From positions 171,707 through 233,604 of the forward strand of contig CDMY01000954.1 in the NCBI GenBank assembly GCA_001179505.1: a stretch of DNA of 61,898 nucleotides, given 5' to 3'. Below are positions 13,436-23,490 of this stretch, piece by piece (position 1 is the first letter of the stretch; each line of letters begins with the position of its first letter). This DNA is from Vitrella brassicaformis (lineage: Eukaryota; Sar; Vitrellaceae). The notes under the pieces were generated by a model. The model did no database searches. It was not told the origin of the DNA and saw only the letters and a list, made by a program, of their open reading frames with translations. The translations under genes were made by a program, and so were the position numbers.

Positions 13436-13448
13436 AACCCTAACCCTA
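13436..13448 (+). promoter_or_regulatory. Two-unit telomere-like (telo-box) motif in a divergent promoter
   Basis: AACCCTAACCCTA lies in the 225-bp spacer between two genes that start in opposite directions (13336 minus, 13562 plus). Telo-boxes of this sequence are promoter elements in plants. A role here is inference only; it could equally be a chance match or a trace of telomere repeat. Confidence 0.25.
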
Positions 13449-13561
13449 CAGAACTGCCAGCGAACTTGAAGGCCTGACTTGAACTTTGTTGAAACAATTC
13501 GGGCTGCACCAGCAACAATGCCCGGAGGGGACGAGATGAACGGTAGGAGGCGCCATCCACC

Positions 13562-15281
13562 ATGGGCCTGCCATGCCATGCAAGCACACGTGTCCTGTAC
13601 TGCTGCGCATCAGGCCACGGGTCAGGCCACACAGTCAACATCGAGCTGGGCGAAACATCCGTCGACGAGAAGTCACCGAACGATGACGGCATCCACCCGT
13701 CCGTGTTCGGCAAATCGACGCTGTCAGTGCCAACGACCAAGGAGCCGGGCGACAGTGAGGGGGATCTGCAGTCCGAGTTCTCGACTATATCGCTCAACTC
13801 GGGCATCCCGCAGGGCGCCGAGGGGGATTATGACCTGCCGATGAGCGATGAGGAGCACAAGAAGATCGAGCTGGCGAGATGGGTCTCGTATGTGTCCATC
13901 TTCCTCTCGCTCCTGCTGGGGTCGCTGGCCATCGGATACGGGAGCAAGTGAGCGAACAGGACCACGAGCATGAATGGGTGGCGGATATTGGATTGTTGAT
14001 GTGTGGGTGGGTGGGTGGGTGNNNNNNNNNNNNNNNNNNNNNNNNNNNNNNNNNNNNNNNNNNNNNNNNNNNNNNNNNNNNNNNNNNNNNNNNNNNNNNN
14101 NNNNNNNNNNNNNNNNNNNNNNNNNNNNNNNNNNNNNNNNNNNNNNNNNNNNNNNNNNNNNNNNNNNNNNNNNNNNNNNNNNNNNNNNNNNNNNNNNNNN
14201 NNNNNNNNNNNNNNNNNNNNNNNNNNNNNNNNNNNNNNNNNNNNNNNNNNNNNNNNNNNNNNNNNNNNNNNNNNNNNNNNNNNNNNNNNNNNNNNNNNNN
14301 NNNNNNNNNNNNNNNNNNNNNTCAGGTACGGCGGGCTGAGCATCGTTGCGCTTGGCTTGGAATTTTACATTGACTTGGTGTCGTCGGTGCTGGTACTCTG
14401 GCGTTTTAAAACGCCGAAACACAGGCACTTCCAGGACAGAGGTAGGTGACCATGCGAGCCGACGCCAGCAAGCAAGACACATGCCGCCTGCCTCCATTTG
14501 TGTGTATGCAGGCCAGGCTCTCGCGAAGAAGATGCAACGTGACGCCATCCGAGAGCGCAGCAGCTCATTCTGTAAGCACGCACTCTACTCACAAACACAG
14601 GAGCACTCGTGAATCCGTCCTCTGCGGCTGGGCCGGCAGGGATTGGTGTGCTTTTTCTGCTGCTGGGTCTGTGGGTGGTGATTGAGGCGATCGTCAAGCT
14701 TCACGAGAACCTGAGTTGGAAGAAGCGGCAATTGATGGCCGAAGCGGCCGCTGGGGTGGCGTGGCCGAGTGCGGTGCTCTTCAGCGCCCTCGTCTGGTGG
14801 AAATTCAGACTCGCGGCAGCGCTGCACTCGCAAGTCATTCGGTGAGGGGGCAGAGTGCCGCGTGTGTTAGGTGTGATGAGTGGTGGATGGATGGGTCTCT
14901 CGGTCTGCCTGCCTGCCTGGGTGCCTGGGTGCAGGAAGGATGCCGTCTGTTCTCTCTTTGGCGTTGTCCTGTCACTTGTGGTCGGCATCGCTGCCCTGGT
15001 CGACATATATGGCTCACGACAGGTGGGTGCACACACACAGAGTACATCCACACGCCACTGAGCTCACCGACAGATATACCACGCCCAATGGCCCCTTTCT
15101 TTCTTTGTGTGTGACGTTTCAGCACAAGGGCAGCCATGGCGACATGGGGGGCGATGGGATCGCTGCCATTCTGCTGGCATTGTTCATTCTGGGGGAGGGC
15201 GGGCTCACTGTGTACAGGAACACATGCGGCTGGTGGGAGAGCAAGGAAGAGGGCGCCTTCTCACACCAGCAAATGGCGTGA
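13562..15281 (+). CDS. TMEM163-like multi-pass membrane protein (CDF-superfamily-like)
   Basis: Six exons (13562-13947, 14326-14441, 14512-14571, 14604-14841, 14935-15022, 15123-15281) close to 348 residues. A Ser/Asp/Glu-rich cytoplasmic N-terminus of ~105 residues precedes six hydrophobic segments: WVSYVSIFLSLLLGSLAIGY, then GLSIVALGLEFYIDLVSSVL, IGVLFLLLGLWVVIEAIVKL, a GVAWPSAVLFSALVWW segment, VCSLFGVVLSLVVGIAALVD and DGIAAILLALFILGEGGLTV. The order, the Asp in helix 2 (YIDLVSSVLVLWR) and the KDAV/DG starts of helices 5 and 6 match TMEM163, a zinc-transport-related protein. The start ATG has an ACCATGG context. The first intron contains a 300-N gap. The acceptor of exon 4 must be GAG (14603); the nearer CAG would create a stop. 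Confidence 0.7.
14022..14321. other. Assembly gap (300 N)
   Basis: Unknown bases, lying wholly in intron 1 of the TMEM163-like gene. The flanking (GGGT)n repeat probably caused the gap. The true length may differ from 300. Confidence 0.95.
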
Positions 15282-15616
15282 GCGGAGCGGAGGGGATGGG
15301 AGGGGGAGGTAATGGTGTCGTGTGAATGAATGGAAGGGCATATCCGGACAAACCGAGTGAGTTGGTGTGCATCGACTTTTTAGTCGACATGTCGTGTTAT
15401 TGTTGCTATCGATTTTGCGCTTTTGATTGAGCGGTTCAAAAGGTACATGTACAGTGATCCACTTATCTGACTGACTGACAGGTGTGCATGGCTGATGTGA
15501 TGTGTATCTCTCGGCTATCGTTGCTAATTAGTGGTCAGTTGCTCTCACGGCTCATTTGTCGACGGTGTGCGAAATCGCGGCTCAACATTTCTCTCGGCGG
15601 GAATTAATCATCACGT
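15282..15616. other. Spacer between convergent genes
   Basis: No gene seen. The sequence is AT-richer than its neighbours and probably contains the 3' UTR of the TMEM163-like gene. Confidence 0.4.
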
Positions 15617-16352
15617 TGCTGTGTGCCGGTGGGGTGAGTTGGTCAGTCTAACTTACCCAGACGGTGCTTGAGTTAATTACACATTGTCCCTCAACCATTG
15701 TGTCTCTCACACGCACCGCAGTCAGTCACCCATTGCGCGTCATGTCTCTTCACGGACAGAACTGTCTGACTGCGTCACTGTCACTTGCCCATGAGCGCAC
15801 TGAGGAGGAAGTTGCCCATCGTGCCGCTGTGCTGTGCCGTCATGGTGCGGTTGATGGGGCCGTCGGGCAAATCGACAGAGGGAGGCCTCTTTGGCTGGCC
15901 CGCTGACACGGCGGGCGGCGCTTCTGATCAATGGATTACACAGACAGAGACGCCATGTGTTGAGGCATTGTGCATTCAATTTGTCGGATGGACTGTCTGG
16001 TCATCGACCTGTTTGTGCGGGTGTGGGTGTCGTCATTTGTGGAGCCAGTTGCCGCTCAGCAAGAACGCCCACCACCTCGTCCACGCACAAATACTCAACT
16101 GATCAGCACACACACACATTGTGAAGGAAGGAGCGGTTTGCCGGCCGACCTTGGCAGGTCTCTGCGAAGGCCTTGCGCATGGCTGGCGTGTAAGTGGCGT
16201 TGCCCAGGTAGACGCTGCGCGCACACGGCCCCGTGTAGCTTTTCGGTGCATTACACACGCCTGTGTAGGTGCCAGAGTGCCGCTGCTCCGTCCAGCCTGA
16301 CACACGCACGCACATATTAGCATCTGTGTCATCTCTCCCTCTGTGTCATCTT
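15617..16352 (-). repeat. Inverted repeat arm A (3' part of CPW-WPC gene plus downstream DNA)
   Basis: Read on the minus strand, this segment matches 31000-31880 read on the plus strand, including noncoding DNA: the stretch around 15640-15730 is nearly identical to the complement of 31785-31860. The match breaks near 15617 and 31880. The two arms are about 15 kb apart and face each other. Arm B is ~145 bases longer because arm A lacks a segment inside the last CPW-WPC exon. Confidence 0.8.
15781..15923 (-). other. Open exon-like block conserved in both inverted copies
   Basis: After a good CAG acceptor, the minus strand has an open frame of about 47 codons ending in TGA at 15783-15781, with a C-terminus reading MGNFLLSALMGK. 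The same block, with the same frame, exists downstream of the plus-strand copy (about 31571-31713). It could be an alternative last exon of the CPW-WPC gene or plain downstream DNA conserved because the duplication is recent. Confidence 0.25.
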
Positions 16353-17518
16353 ACCCTTTGGGCATGTCCATCTCGCGTATTCTCTGATGCATCCCTCGGC
16401 GCACGGCCAGTCGACATCGTGGTCCAGCGCAAATGCCTTCTTCCTCTCCACAGTGAAGCCCTCAAAGGACACGGCAGACAGGTGGTCACCTTGCGAGGCC
16501 GGCGGCTCACACACACTGCCGCCCTGCGCCGACAGCGGAAGCCTGACAGACAGACAGACAGACAGGTGTGTATCTGTGTGTGTGAGCTGATATCACGTAC
16601 CATCCCGCTGGACACGTTTGGGTGAAGTCGATGACACATCGCGGCTGCACGCACGGCCATTGGACTCGGCAGTGTGCCGCAAAGTTCTTGCGGGCGGCCG
16701 TGTCGAGGGCTCCGAGTGACTGCCGAGGGAGGCACGGGCCATTGTATGTCTCGGATGCCTCACACGTGTGTGTGTCGGCGAGCAGCTGCCACTCGAGGGG
16801 GCACTCAGAGGTCATGTAGTCGCGCCGACACGTCTCTCTGCATCGCCATGTGGCTCCGCACTCCACCTCCCATCGCACCTTCTGCTCATCCGTCATCACG
16901 CCTAATGACAGACACACAGAACAGAGAGTTCGATCGTATGAGAGCATCTTGTCTCTCTTTACTGCTGCCTTACCGAATGTGTGCAGCCGTCCGCACCGTC
17001 CGCTGTACGTGAGCGGCGCGCGGCAGAGGTGGCCGCGGCCGCCAGACACATCGACCCAACCTATGAGACACGCACACACACACAGACAGACCTCCATGGA
17101 TCCATGTGTGTCCGTGTGTCAGACTGACCCTCGGGGCATCCTGCATAGTCGCGTGTGCACTCAATGGCTGTCGGCCAACGAACCAAGCATCGCTCCGCGA
17201 ATGCCTTCTTGGCGTCAGGCGAGTAGTCAGTGAGTCGCTGGATGATGCCACAGAGGCCAGAATAACTCAGAGGAGCCACACAGCGGCCACGCAGCTCGGT
17301 CCATCCATCTGAATGCACACACAGTGATTGATTGATTGATTGTCTCTGTCTCTTGTTTCACCTGGGCACGTCTGAGCATTGTAGTTCTGCTGATTGTCTT
17401 GCAATTGCCCGGCCAGGCTGTGCAGTTTGATTGACGTGAGGGAGTGCGAACCAGATGCGTCGGACACGCCGACCAGCTGGACGGTCAGCAAGGCAACACA
17501 CAGAATGACAGACGTCAT
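16001..17518 (-). CDS. CPW-WPC family cysteine-rich surface/secreted protein
   Basis: Seven exons on the minus strand (17518-17362, 17308-17129, 17060-16974, 16901-16601, 16542-16355, 16296-16150, 16098-16001) close to 385 residues. A signal peptide (MTSVILCVALLTVQLVGVSDA) is followed by about five CPW-WPC modules: each opens with CP.GW (CPDGW, CPEGW, CPLEW, CPAGW, CPKGW), has a Y.G.C core, and most have a central WPC or W.C pair (VQWPC, VDWPC). This family is known from Plasmodium zygote/ookinete surfaces and other apicomplexans and chromerids. I infer a secreted or surface adhesive role here. Module borders nearly coincide with introns, mostly phase 1, which permits exon shuffling. The last exon is shortened relative to the plus-strand copy at 31263-31423, so the C-terminus differs. 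Confidence 0.8.
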
Positions 17519-17678
17519 GCCTGGCTGGCTGCCGGGTGTGTGTGTGTGACCGTTGTTCAGTCAGTCGATTGGTGAGTCAGTCACACCATACAAATCAAAC
17601 CACACAGCATATCTATACAGAAACATGATCATGACATACACTCTATATGATATCCGTCTGTACAGGAAGTCACTTCAC

Positions 17679-20600
17679 TCAGCTCATGGCTTGTTGCTGC
17701 TCGCCTCCCTTGACCTCATTGTTAATGGCTATGGCGGGCTCTAGCCTCGGGAACAGAGGCCGCGATGCCACGAAGGCGTCCTCGTCTTGAGGCACCGCAG
17801 AGTACTGAGGCAGTAGCTCACGGCCCACCCTGTCGGCGTACTTGGAAGCATACACTTCGCACGACAGCACGCGACGTTCCCTCCCGCCCCGGCCGATATA
17901 AGTGTCCCAAAAGGACAACACGTCCCCAACCTTAAGCCCTCGCAGCATCTCTGCCTCTTCGAGCTGCCGCCCGAACCGGTAAGTGCCGATGTTGATCTCA
18001 GCCCAGTGCCGATAGACCTCTGCTGCGAGCTGCTGGTCCTTCCTCAGAATGCGGTCCCTCTCAGCCGCGATGGAGCCGTCCAGCTCCCTCTGTGTCAGCT
18101 TCGCCAGCCGAGTGCGTCGGAAGTCGTCGAGGAAGTCGGCTGCCCGAGCGACGAGGGTCTCCGGGTCAGCCACGCTCGACTGGATGACGAAGCGCAGAGA
18201 GGGGATGCCCGAGGTGAGCGAGAGGCCGCTACCCACTATGTACCCCAGCTGCTGCTTGGTCCTCAGCTCACTGTAGAAGGGCGACTCAAGCAGAGACCGC
18301 ACCACTTGCGCCGTCAGCTTGTTCTTCATCTCTCTGTCGCCTATCTGGAACACGAGCGACGCGGCCGAGTTGGGGTTGGCGACATTCGGCTCCTGCCGCC
18401 GCAACACGAGGGCCTCTCCAAGAGATGACGGTGGGTCACTCAGTTTGTCGGTGGACGGCGTCCTGGGCAGCTCGACGACTCTGCGAGTGGGCCGCTGGTC
18501 AGGCGGCAGTGGCGTGAAGGGAAAGCTGTTCTCGACGGTCGCGACGAGCTTCTTTGCTTCCGACTGCTGTAGGTTGCCCTGGATGAGCGTCTCGCCGAAG
18601 CCGCCGCTTTCGAAGATGGTCGAGCTGAATCGCTGCAGGTCGGACAGAGTGAGCTTCTCCAGGGCCTGCCGGACTGCCTCCACAGACGGCGTGGGGATCT
18701 CCGTCAGCCGACTGATGAAGTACCTGGTCAGGTCACACGACGCGACGCACACAACACGTGTGTGTGACTGGCAGGACATCGATCGATGTGGTTGTCCCTT
18801 CCTCACCTGGCATGCTCGTAGGGCTGCTGGTTGTCGAAGGCAGCGAACTCCCGGCGGGCGATGTCCTGAAATCGGCTGAATTTGTCCTCGTCCGTCGGCA
18901 TGTGTGTGGCAATCCGACGGGACACCCTTTCGACGAAGTCCTGCAGCTTGTCATTGTACCCTCCGAAGGACAGCTGCAAACCCTGCACGTATGTATGTAT
19001 GCGCACGCAAAACACACCCAGAGGCGACACACGGTGAGAGAGGAGGTGAGTGACACGTCAGTGACGGTGTCGTGATCCCCCTTGCGCACCTTTGCGTTGA
19101 AGTCAACGCCGTAGCTGAGGCCCGCGAGGCCCGCGTCGTACGCGAATTCATTCAAATCGTCATTTACACTCAACTCGTAGAGCCGTGACAACACCTGCAC
19201 CAACACAACACACAGGCCATTTGGAGTGGCCGCCCTCTAGGCACACGCACCTGGTTCTCAGGCGAAACAAGCGGGGCGTTGGTGGACAGCGAGAAAAGCC
19301 CATACGCCTTGGGCGTGCCGAACTTCCTGTCGCCCTTGTAGAAGACGCGCCACGTTCCGTCATCCCTGATGATTTCGGGAGGGAGTGGCTGGCGGCCGGC
19401 GTCTGGGGTCTGGGAGAACTTGAGCGACACGTCAGAGGGGATGAACGGGTTGGCCGGGGGATAGGTGAGATCAGGTGGCGCCTTCTGCTGCGCCCATTCC
19501 TCAAGCGTGGTCTCGCGTATCAGCCGCTCTCGGTAGGGCGTCCCGTACCACTCCTCCGTCTTGTCTGTGGTCCCCTCGAAGTCCTTGGCGATGCATGTCA
19601 CCAAGACACGCTGGTCGAACAAAATCAAACACAGCGCTGCCATAACTGGTATCCGGCTGCCCGTCTGTGTGTGTGTATGTGTGTTGGTTACCTGTGGAGT
19701 TAAATTTTGGATGAATTTGATTGTGAGCTGCTGCGGCATCATCCCGACGTCATCATCGCTCTCTGCTGGCTTGATGCTTCTACGAGTCGCCGCGCGATCA
19801 TCGCTGCAAGAAGAAAACAAAGAAAGGAATAAGCATGTGTGAGGATGAGCCGCCCGCATTATGTCTGTCGGTCTACAGGAAGAGTCGTTTGGTGCCGCTG
19901 AGGTAGACGAGGGGGTCCTTGACCACCTGTATCTCCGGAGCCAGCCGGACGGCGAGTGACTCGGGGCCCGACTTTTCCTGAAACTGCCAATTCAACTCTG
20001 TCCGCACACGAGAACACACAGCAAAGACAGACGACGGGTAAGCTGAAGATGGCTTTTTGAGAAGAGTGAAGGGTACCAGAGATGCGCTGGCAGTCGTCGA
20101 ATATGTGCCGCGGCACGGACGAGTCCCTGAGCATGTTGATGTACGAGAAGACGCTCTTAGCGACCTCATCTCGCTGCTCAAAGCCCTTCTTGGTCAGACT
20201 CACACGCACCTCAAACACCTGCCACCGACCACCCACCCATTCACACACATGTATCACACACAGCTGCAGACACGCGTTCTTGCTCGCCCACCGCTCACCT
20301 CAAAGTCAGACGTGTCCTCTGCTGTGCTGCAGCCCAGGCCGGTCGCCAGCCCCTCTCGCTTCAGGTAAGACAGCAGCGACCCCTTTCCCTCATGGCCCAA
20401 CATGTGACCCTGCAGCATACACAAATCCCACCAGCACGGCGCACCTTCTGCCCTGTGCCTAACGCACTCTCCGTGCGGTGCCTTCCCTCGCCGACCACGT
20501 ATGCGTCTGGCTTGATCAGCAGGTTTTGCAGCCGATCGCCTTCGTCCGAGTACGGGATGGCCCAGGCGAAATGCAATCGCCTCAGCTGCTGCACAGGCAC

Positions 20601-22234
20601 CACCTCCGTCAGCTGCGCCGCCCTGTCGCTCTCGTCCCGTTGATAGCCATCGCCAGCCAGCAGGGCAGGGGGGAATGGGGGCACCTTCCCCGCCCATGCC
20701 GCCTCGGGGGGCGGCCGTGCAGTGTTGCGGATGCCGGCGAACATCTGCTCTGACCATTTCTGCATGGTGCTGAGGGGTTCGGCCGACACGATGCAGAGCG
20801 TCATTGTGTTTGCGGAATAGTACTGCGAGTAGAAGTCTAGAAGAGCGTTGCGGACGTTGACGCCGTCGGCTTGTGGACGGTCGCGGAGGGTCAAGAGATT
20901 TCCCGTGCCAAACCTGCAGAAACCACACAGGGGCGGCGTGGGGCTCGTCTTCTGCCAGGAGGTTGTGTTTCTGTGCAGGCGTGCCTGTGGAAAGGGTGGG
21001 ACGGGTTGGCTCTGCTACGGAAGAGTTGCTGCAGCCGCCACTCGTCGCTCTGGAGGTTTTTGGAGTTCTCAGACTCGATTGCATTCACCTGTTGCATACA
21101 TGGCGGACACGTCCATGCGGGAACAAACCTGCCTATCTGGCCTCACCTCCCTGTTTGTCGCGGCCTCGGTGAATAGCGGCGCTATGAAGAACGACGAGAA
21201 GCGGTCCAGGGCCTCGCGCAGCTTCTTCTGATGACGCAAGCAGACAAAAGGCATTTCACTCAACACAGTGCTGGCAGATGGGCAGTGGCTGTATCATTCA
21301 GTAACCTGGTTGGCGATGTCGAAGAAGTAGCACGTGTCCTGGTTGTCGGTGAATGCGTTGGAGCTTCCGCCATTGGAACTCAGGAACGCCTCAAAAGAGC
21401 CCTCATCGGGGTACTTCTCAGTGCTATAGCACACACAGACACACACACACACACAAAATGGATCCATGAATCAAATCGATAGCCCGCCTTGCGTTTACCC
21501 AAGGAAGAGCATGTGCTCGCAGAAGTGAGCCAGCCCAGGAAGGTTCTCTGGGTCTGAAAAATGACCCACATGCACCGCAAGAGCAGCAGCCGCCGAATCG
21601 GCCTGACGGTTCATCACGCAGTTGCACACACCGAACGAAAGGCGAAGGAATGTGACGGCAGTGACCATGGAGGCTGACCTGTGGGTCCGTTGCGAGCAAG
21701 ACCCTCAGGCCATTTGGAAGGGTCAGCGCCTTGTATTGTCGAACGTCACGAGGCGACTTCTGAATGGGACCTGTCACACATCACAGATACTCACACCCAA
21801 AGCATTGTGCTCGTCGTGTTTGGCTTACCGTTGTAGACCACCGTCCGCCCCTCGCCTGTTGCTGCTTCAGCATCGACTTCACCGAGCAAAGGAAAGCCAC
21901 TGGTCACTCCAGCCGCCGCCAGGAGCTGCGCAAGTGTCGACTGGATGGCCTTCCGACGTTCCTCCGCAGATGGATCCAAGACATGTGTTCCATCATCGCT
22001 GTGCAATGACGACCTCCCTGCTGCAAGCCGGTGGCCGGGGCGCCGCCGCGAAACCGCCTCTCGTCTGCCATCCTGCCGAGGCTGCAGAGGCCGCCGTATG
22101 TGGGGATGTTGAAAGCAGCTGGTGAGGTAAATTATGTCTAGGATAAAGGAGCCGATGAATAAGGTGGCTCCAAACGAAGGCATCTGGCCACCAGCAGGAC
22201 CAGAGTCGCCCGTGTGTGCTAGATCTCCATCCAC
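17679..22234 (-). CDS. Insulysin-like M16 metallopeptidase
   Basis: Fifteen exons (22234-21829, 21770-21679, 21602-21499, 21423-21306, 21227-21147, 21088-20985, 20913-20445, 20409-20299, 20218-20077, 19997-19877, 19803-19692, 19610-19251, 19194-19090, 18982-18807, 18723-17679) close to 1181 residues. The inverted zinc motif HFCEH sits at ~192-196, and the third ligand Glu at ~274 (NAIESENSKN), the spacing of insulin-degrading enzyme. Other family marks are GGSSNAFTDNQDTCYFF, an FGTGN loop, GHEGKGSLLSYLK and, near the end, the RTKQQLGYIV motif of the C-terminal half. So both M16 halves are present and the enzyme should be active on peptides. A hydrophobic stretch at ~18-40 (FGATLFIGSFILDIIYL) may be a signal anchor. 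The start is the first in-frame ATG; a second at ~18 (MPSFG) is possible. Intron 6 (20984-20914) needs a GC donor. Confidence 0.88.
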
Positions 22235-22528
22235 TGCCGAGGGGGGAGGGAATTCGTTACGTTGTGGTCAGATCAGTCGGTGTTCGATGAACGTCTGTAA
22301 GAACGGAGAGGGGACGATAGAAAGGTCAAGCGACGGACAGAAATGGCGCTTTTTCATCTGCGAGCTCAGATGGGCGGATCGCTGGGGGCGTCGACAGTTT
22401 GCAGAGAAGCGTAGTTTCTCCTTCGCCAGTGCGTTCCTCTGCTAGTGTTTGGCTGTTGCGGGCTTAAGCCACTCTATCGGCCCAACAGGAGGCTTACAGT
22501 ACCCGGCCCACCATCGAGAGAAGGAAAG
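22235..22528. promoter_or_regulatory. Divergent spacer between the M16 peptidase and a small gene
   Basis: About 290 bp separates two start codons pointing away from each other, so promoters of both genes probably lie here. No specific element was recognised. Confidence 0.4.
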
Positions 22529-23042
22529 ATGATGTCGACGACCACGTACGGACAGCCCAAGGTGAGCTGCATTCATTTGCGTCACAGCGCTAGCACTTCA
22601 CTGCACATCCATGGAACGTTATCCACCTCATCTGCAATGATGTTGGAACGAAAAATGCACACGCATGCACCACTCTCTTTGTGCTGTGGTTGAGTCAGGG
22701 GTTGTTTGAGACCGACAGCGAGACGGAGTGTCGAGCGGCACTGAGAGCGACACGGGGAGGGAGCTGGGCGATGGCATGCCTACGCTGAGCCGCCGCAACA
22801 CCGGGGGACTCCGGGGCGCAGTCTACCGACCCGCCCGCACCCCGCCCAGCGGCGACGACAATCGGACGGATGCAGGACCTGAGCGCGACGATGATGAGGA
22901 GCAGAGCACCGAAGCAGAAGCAGGCCGCATCAAGCAGCGAATGATGTTTCCGACTAGGGGACTGCCATGGATGGTGAAGGCGGTGCGCAAAGATAAGAAG
23001 GCCGTGAAGAAGGCCAAGTGGGGGCGTGCTCCATTTGTGTAA
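22529..23042 (+). CDS. Small highly charged hypothetical protein
   Basis: Two exons (22529-22561, 22719-23042) join in phase 0 and give about 118 residues starting MMSTTTYGQPK. The middle is acidic (DDDEEQSTEAEAG), the end basic and lysine-rich (KDKKAVKKAKWGRAPFV). I recognise no domain. The acceptor at 22718 (ACAG) was chosen because the earlier CAG at 22698 leads into a stop in the long frame. The last exon is convergent with the caspase-fold gene, whose stop lies 450 bp away. Confidence 0.45.
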
Positions 23043-23490
23043 ACAGCCAACCAAGAAGAGACGCGATGGGGCAAATATGCACGCGGGGCAAATGCATTGC
23101 GAGGCAGCAAGAGAGTGGATGTATGAGGATAATGGACCATCTGGCTTTCGCGTTGCCGCTGATCTGTTCAGACCTTTCATACAGCCAGCTAGCCACACCA
23201 ACACACATAAGGGGGAGCAAGGAGGACAGATACGTGGGTGAAGTTGCAAACGTGAAGTGAGAGAGAAATACCAACGGTGTTCACGCCATTCCTCGTGGAA
23301 AGAAACACATGTGTGTGATACATGTGAGGCCTCACACGCCTTTCTTTCTTTTTGTCTTTTTGCCACCAAGACAGATCGGCTTCATGAGTCGTTTCATGGT
23401 CCATGACAGCACTTTTTTTGTGTCAATCGACGTGAAACTTCAATGAGCGCGGTAAAACAGATATCGGACAAATACGTGAACTCAAACTTG

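Noticed and set aside
12962-13579. Single 205-codon minus-strand frame
   Set aside because: Only the central part (13336-13151) looks coding; a GT donor and CAG acceptor join it to a short last exon, and the ends of the long frame look noncoding.
13724-14548. Long frames running through the N gaps (also at 40974-41585)
   Set aside because: Ns were translated as X; the frames have no support on either side.
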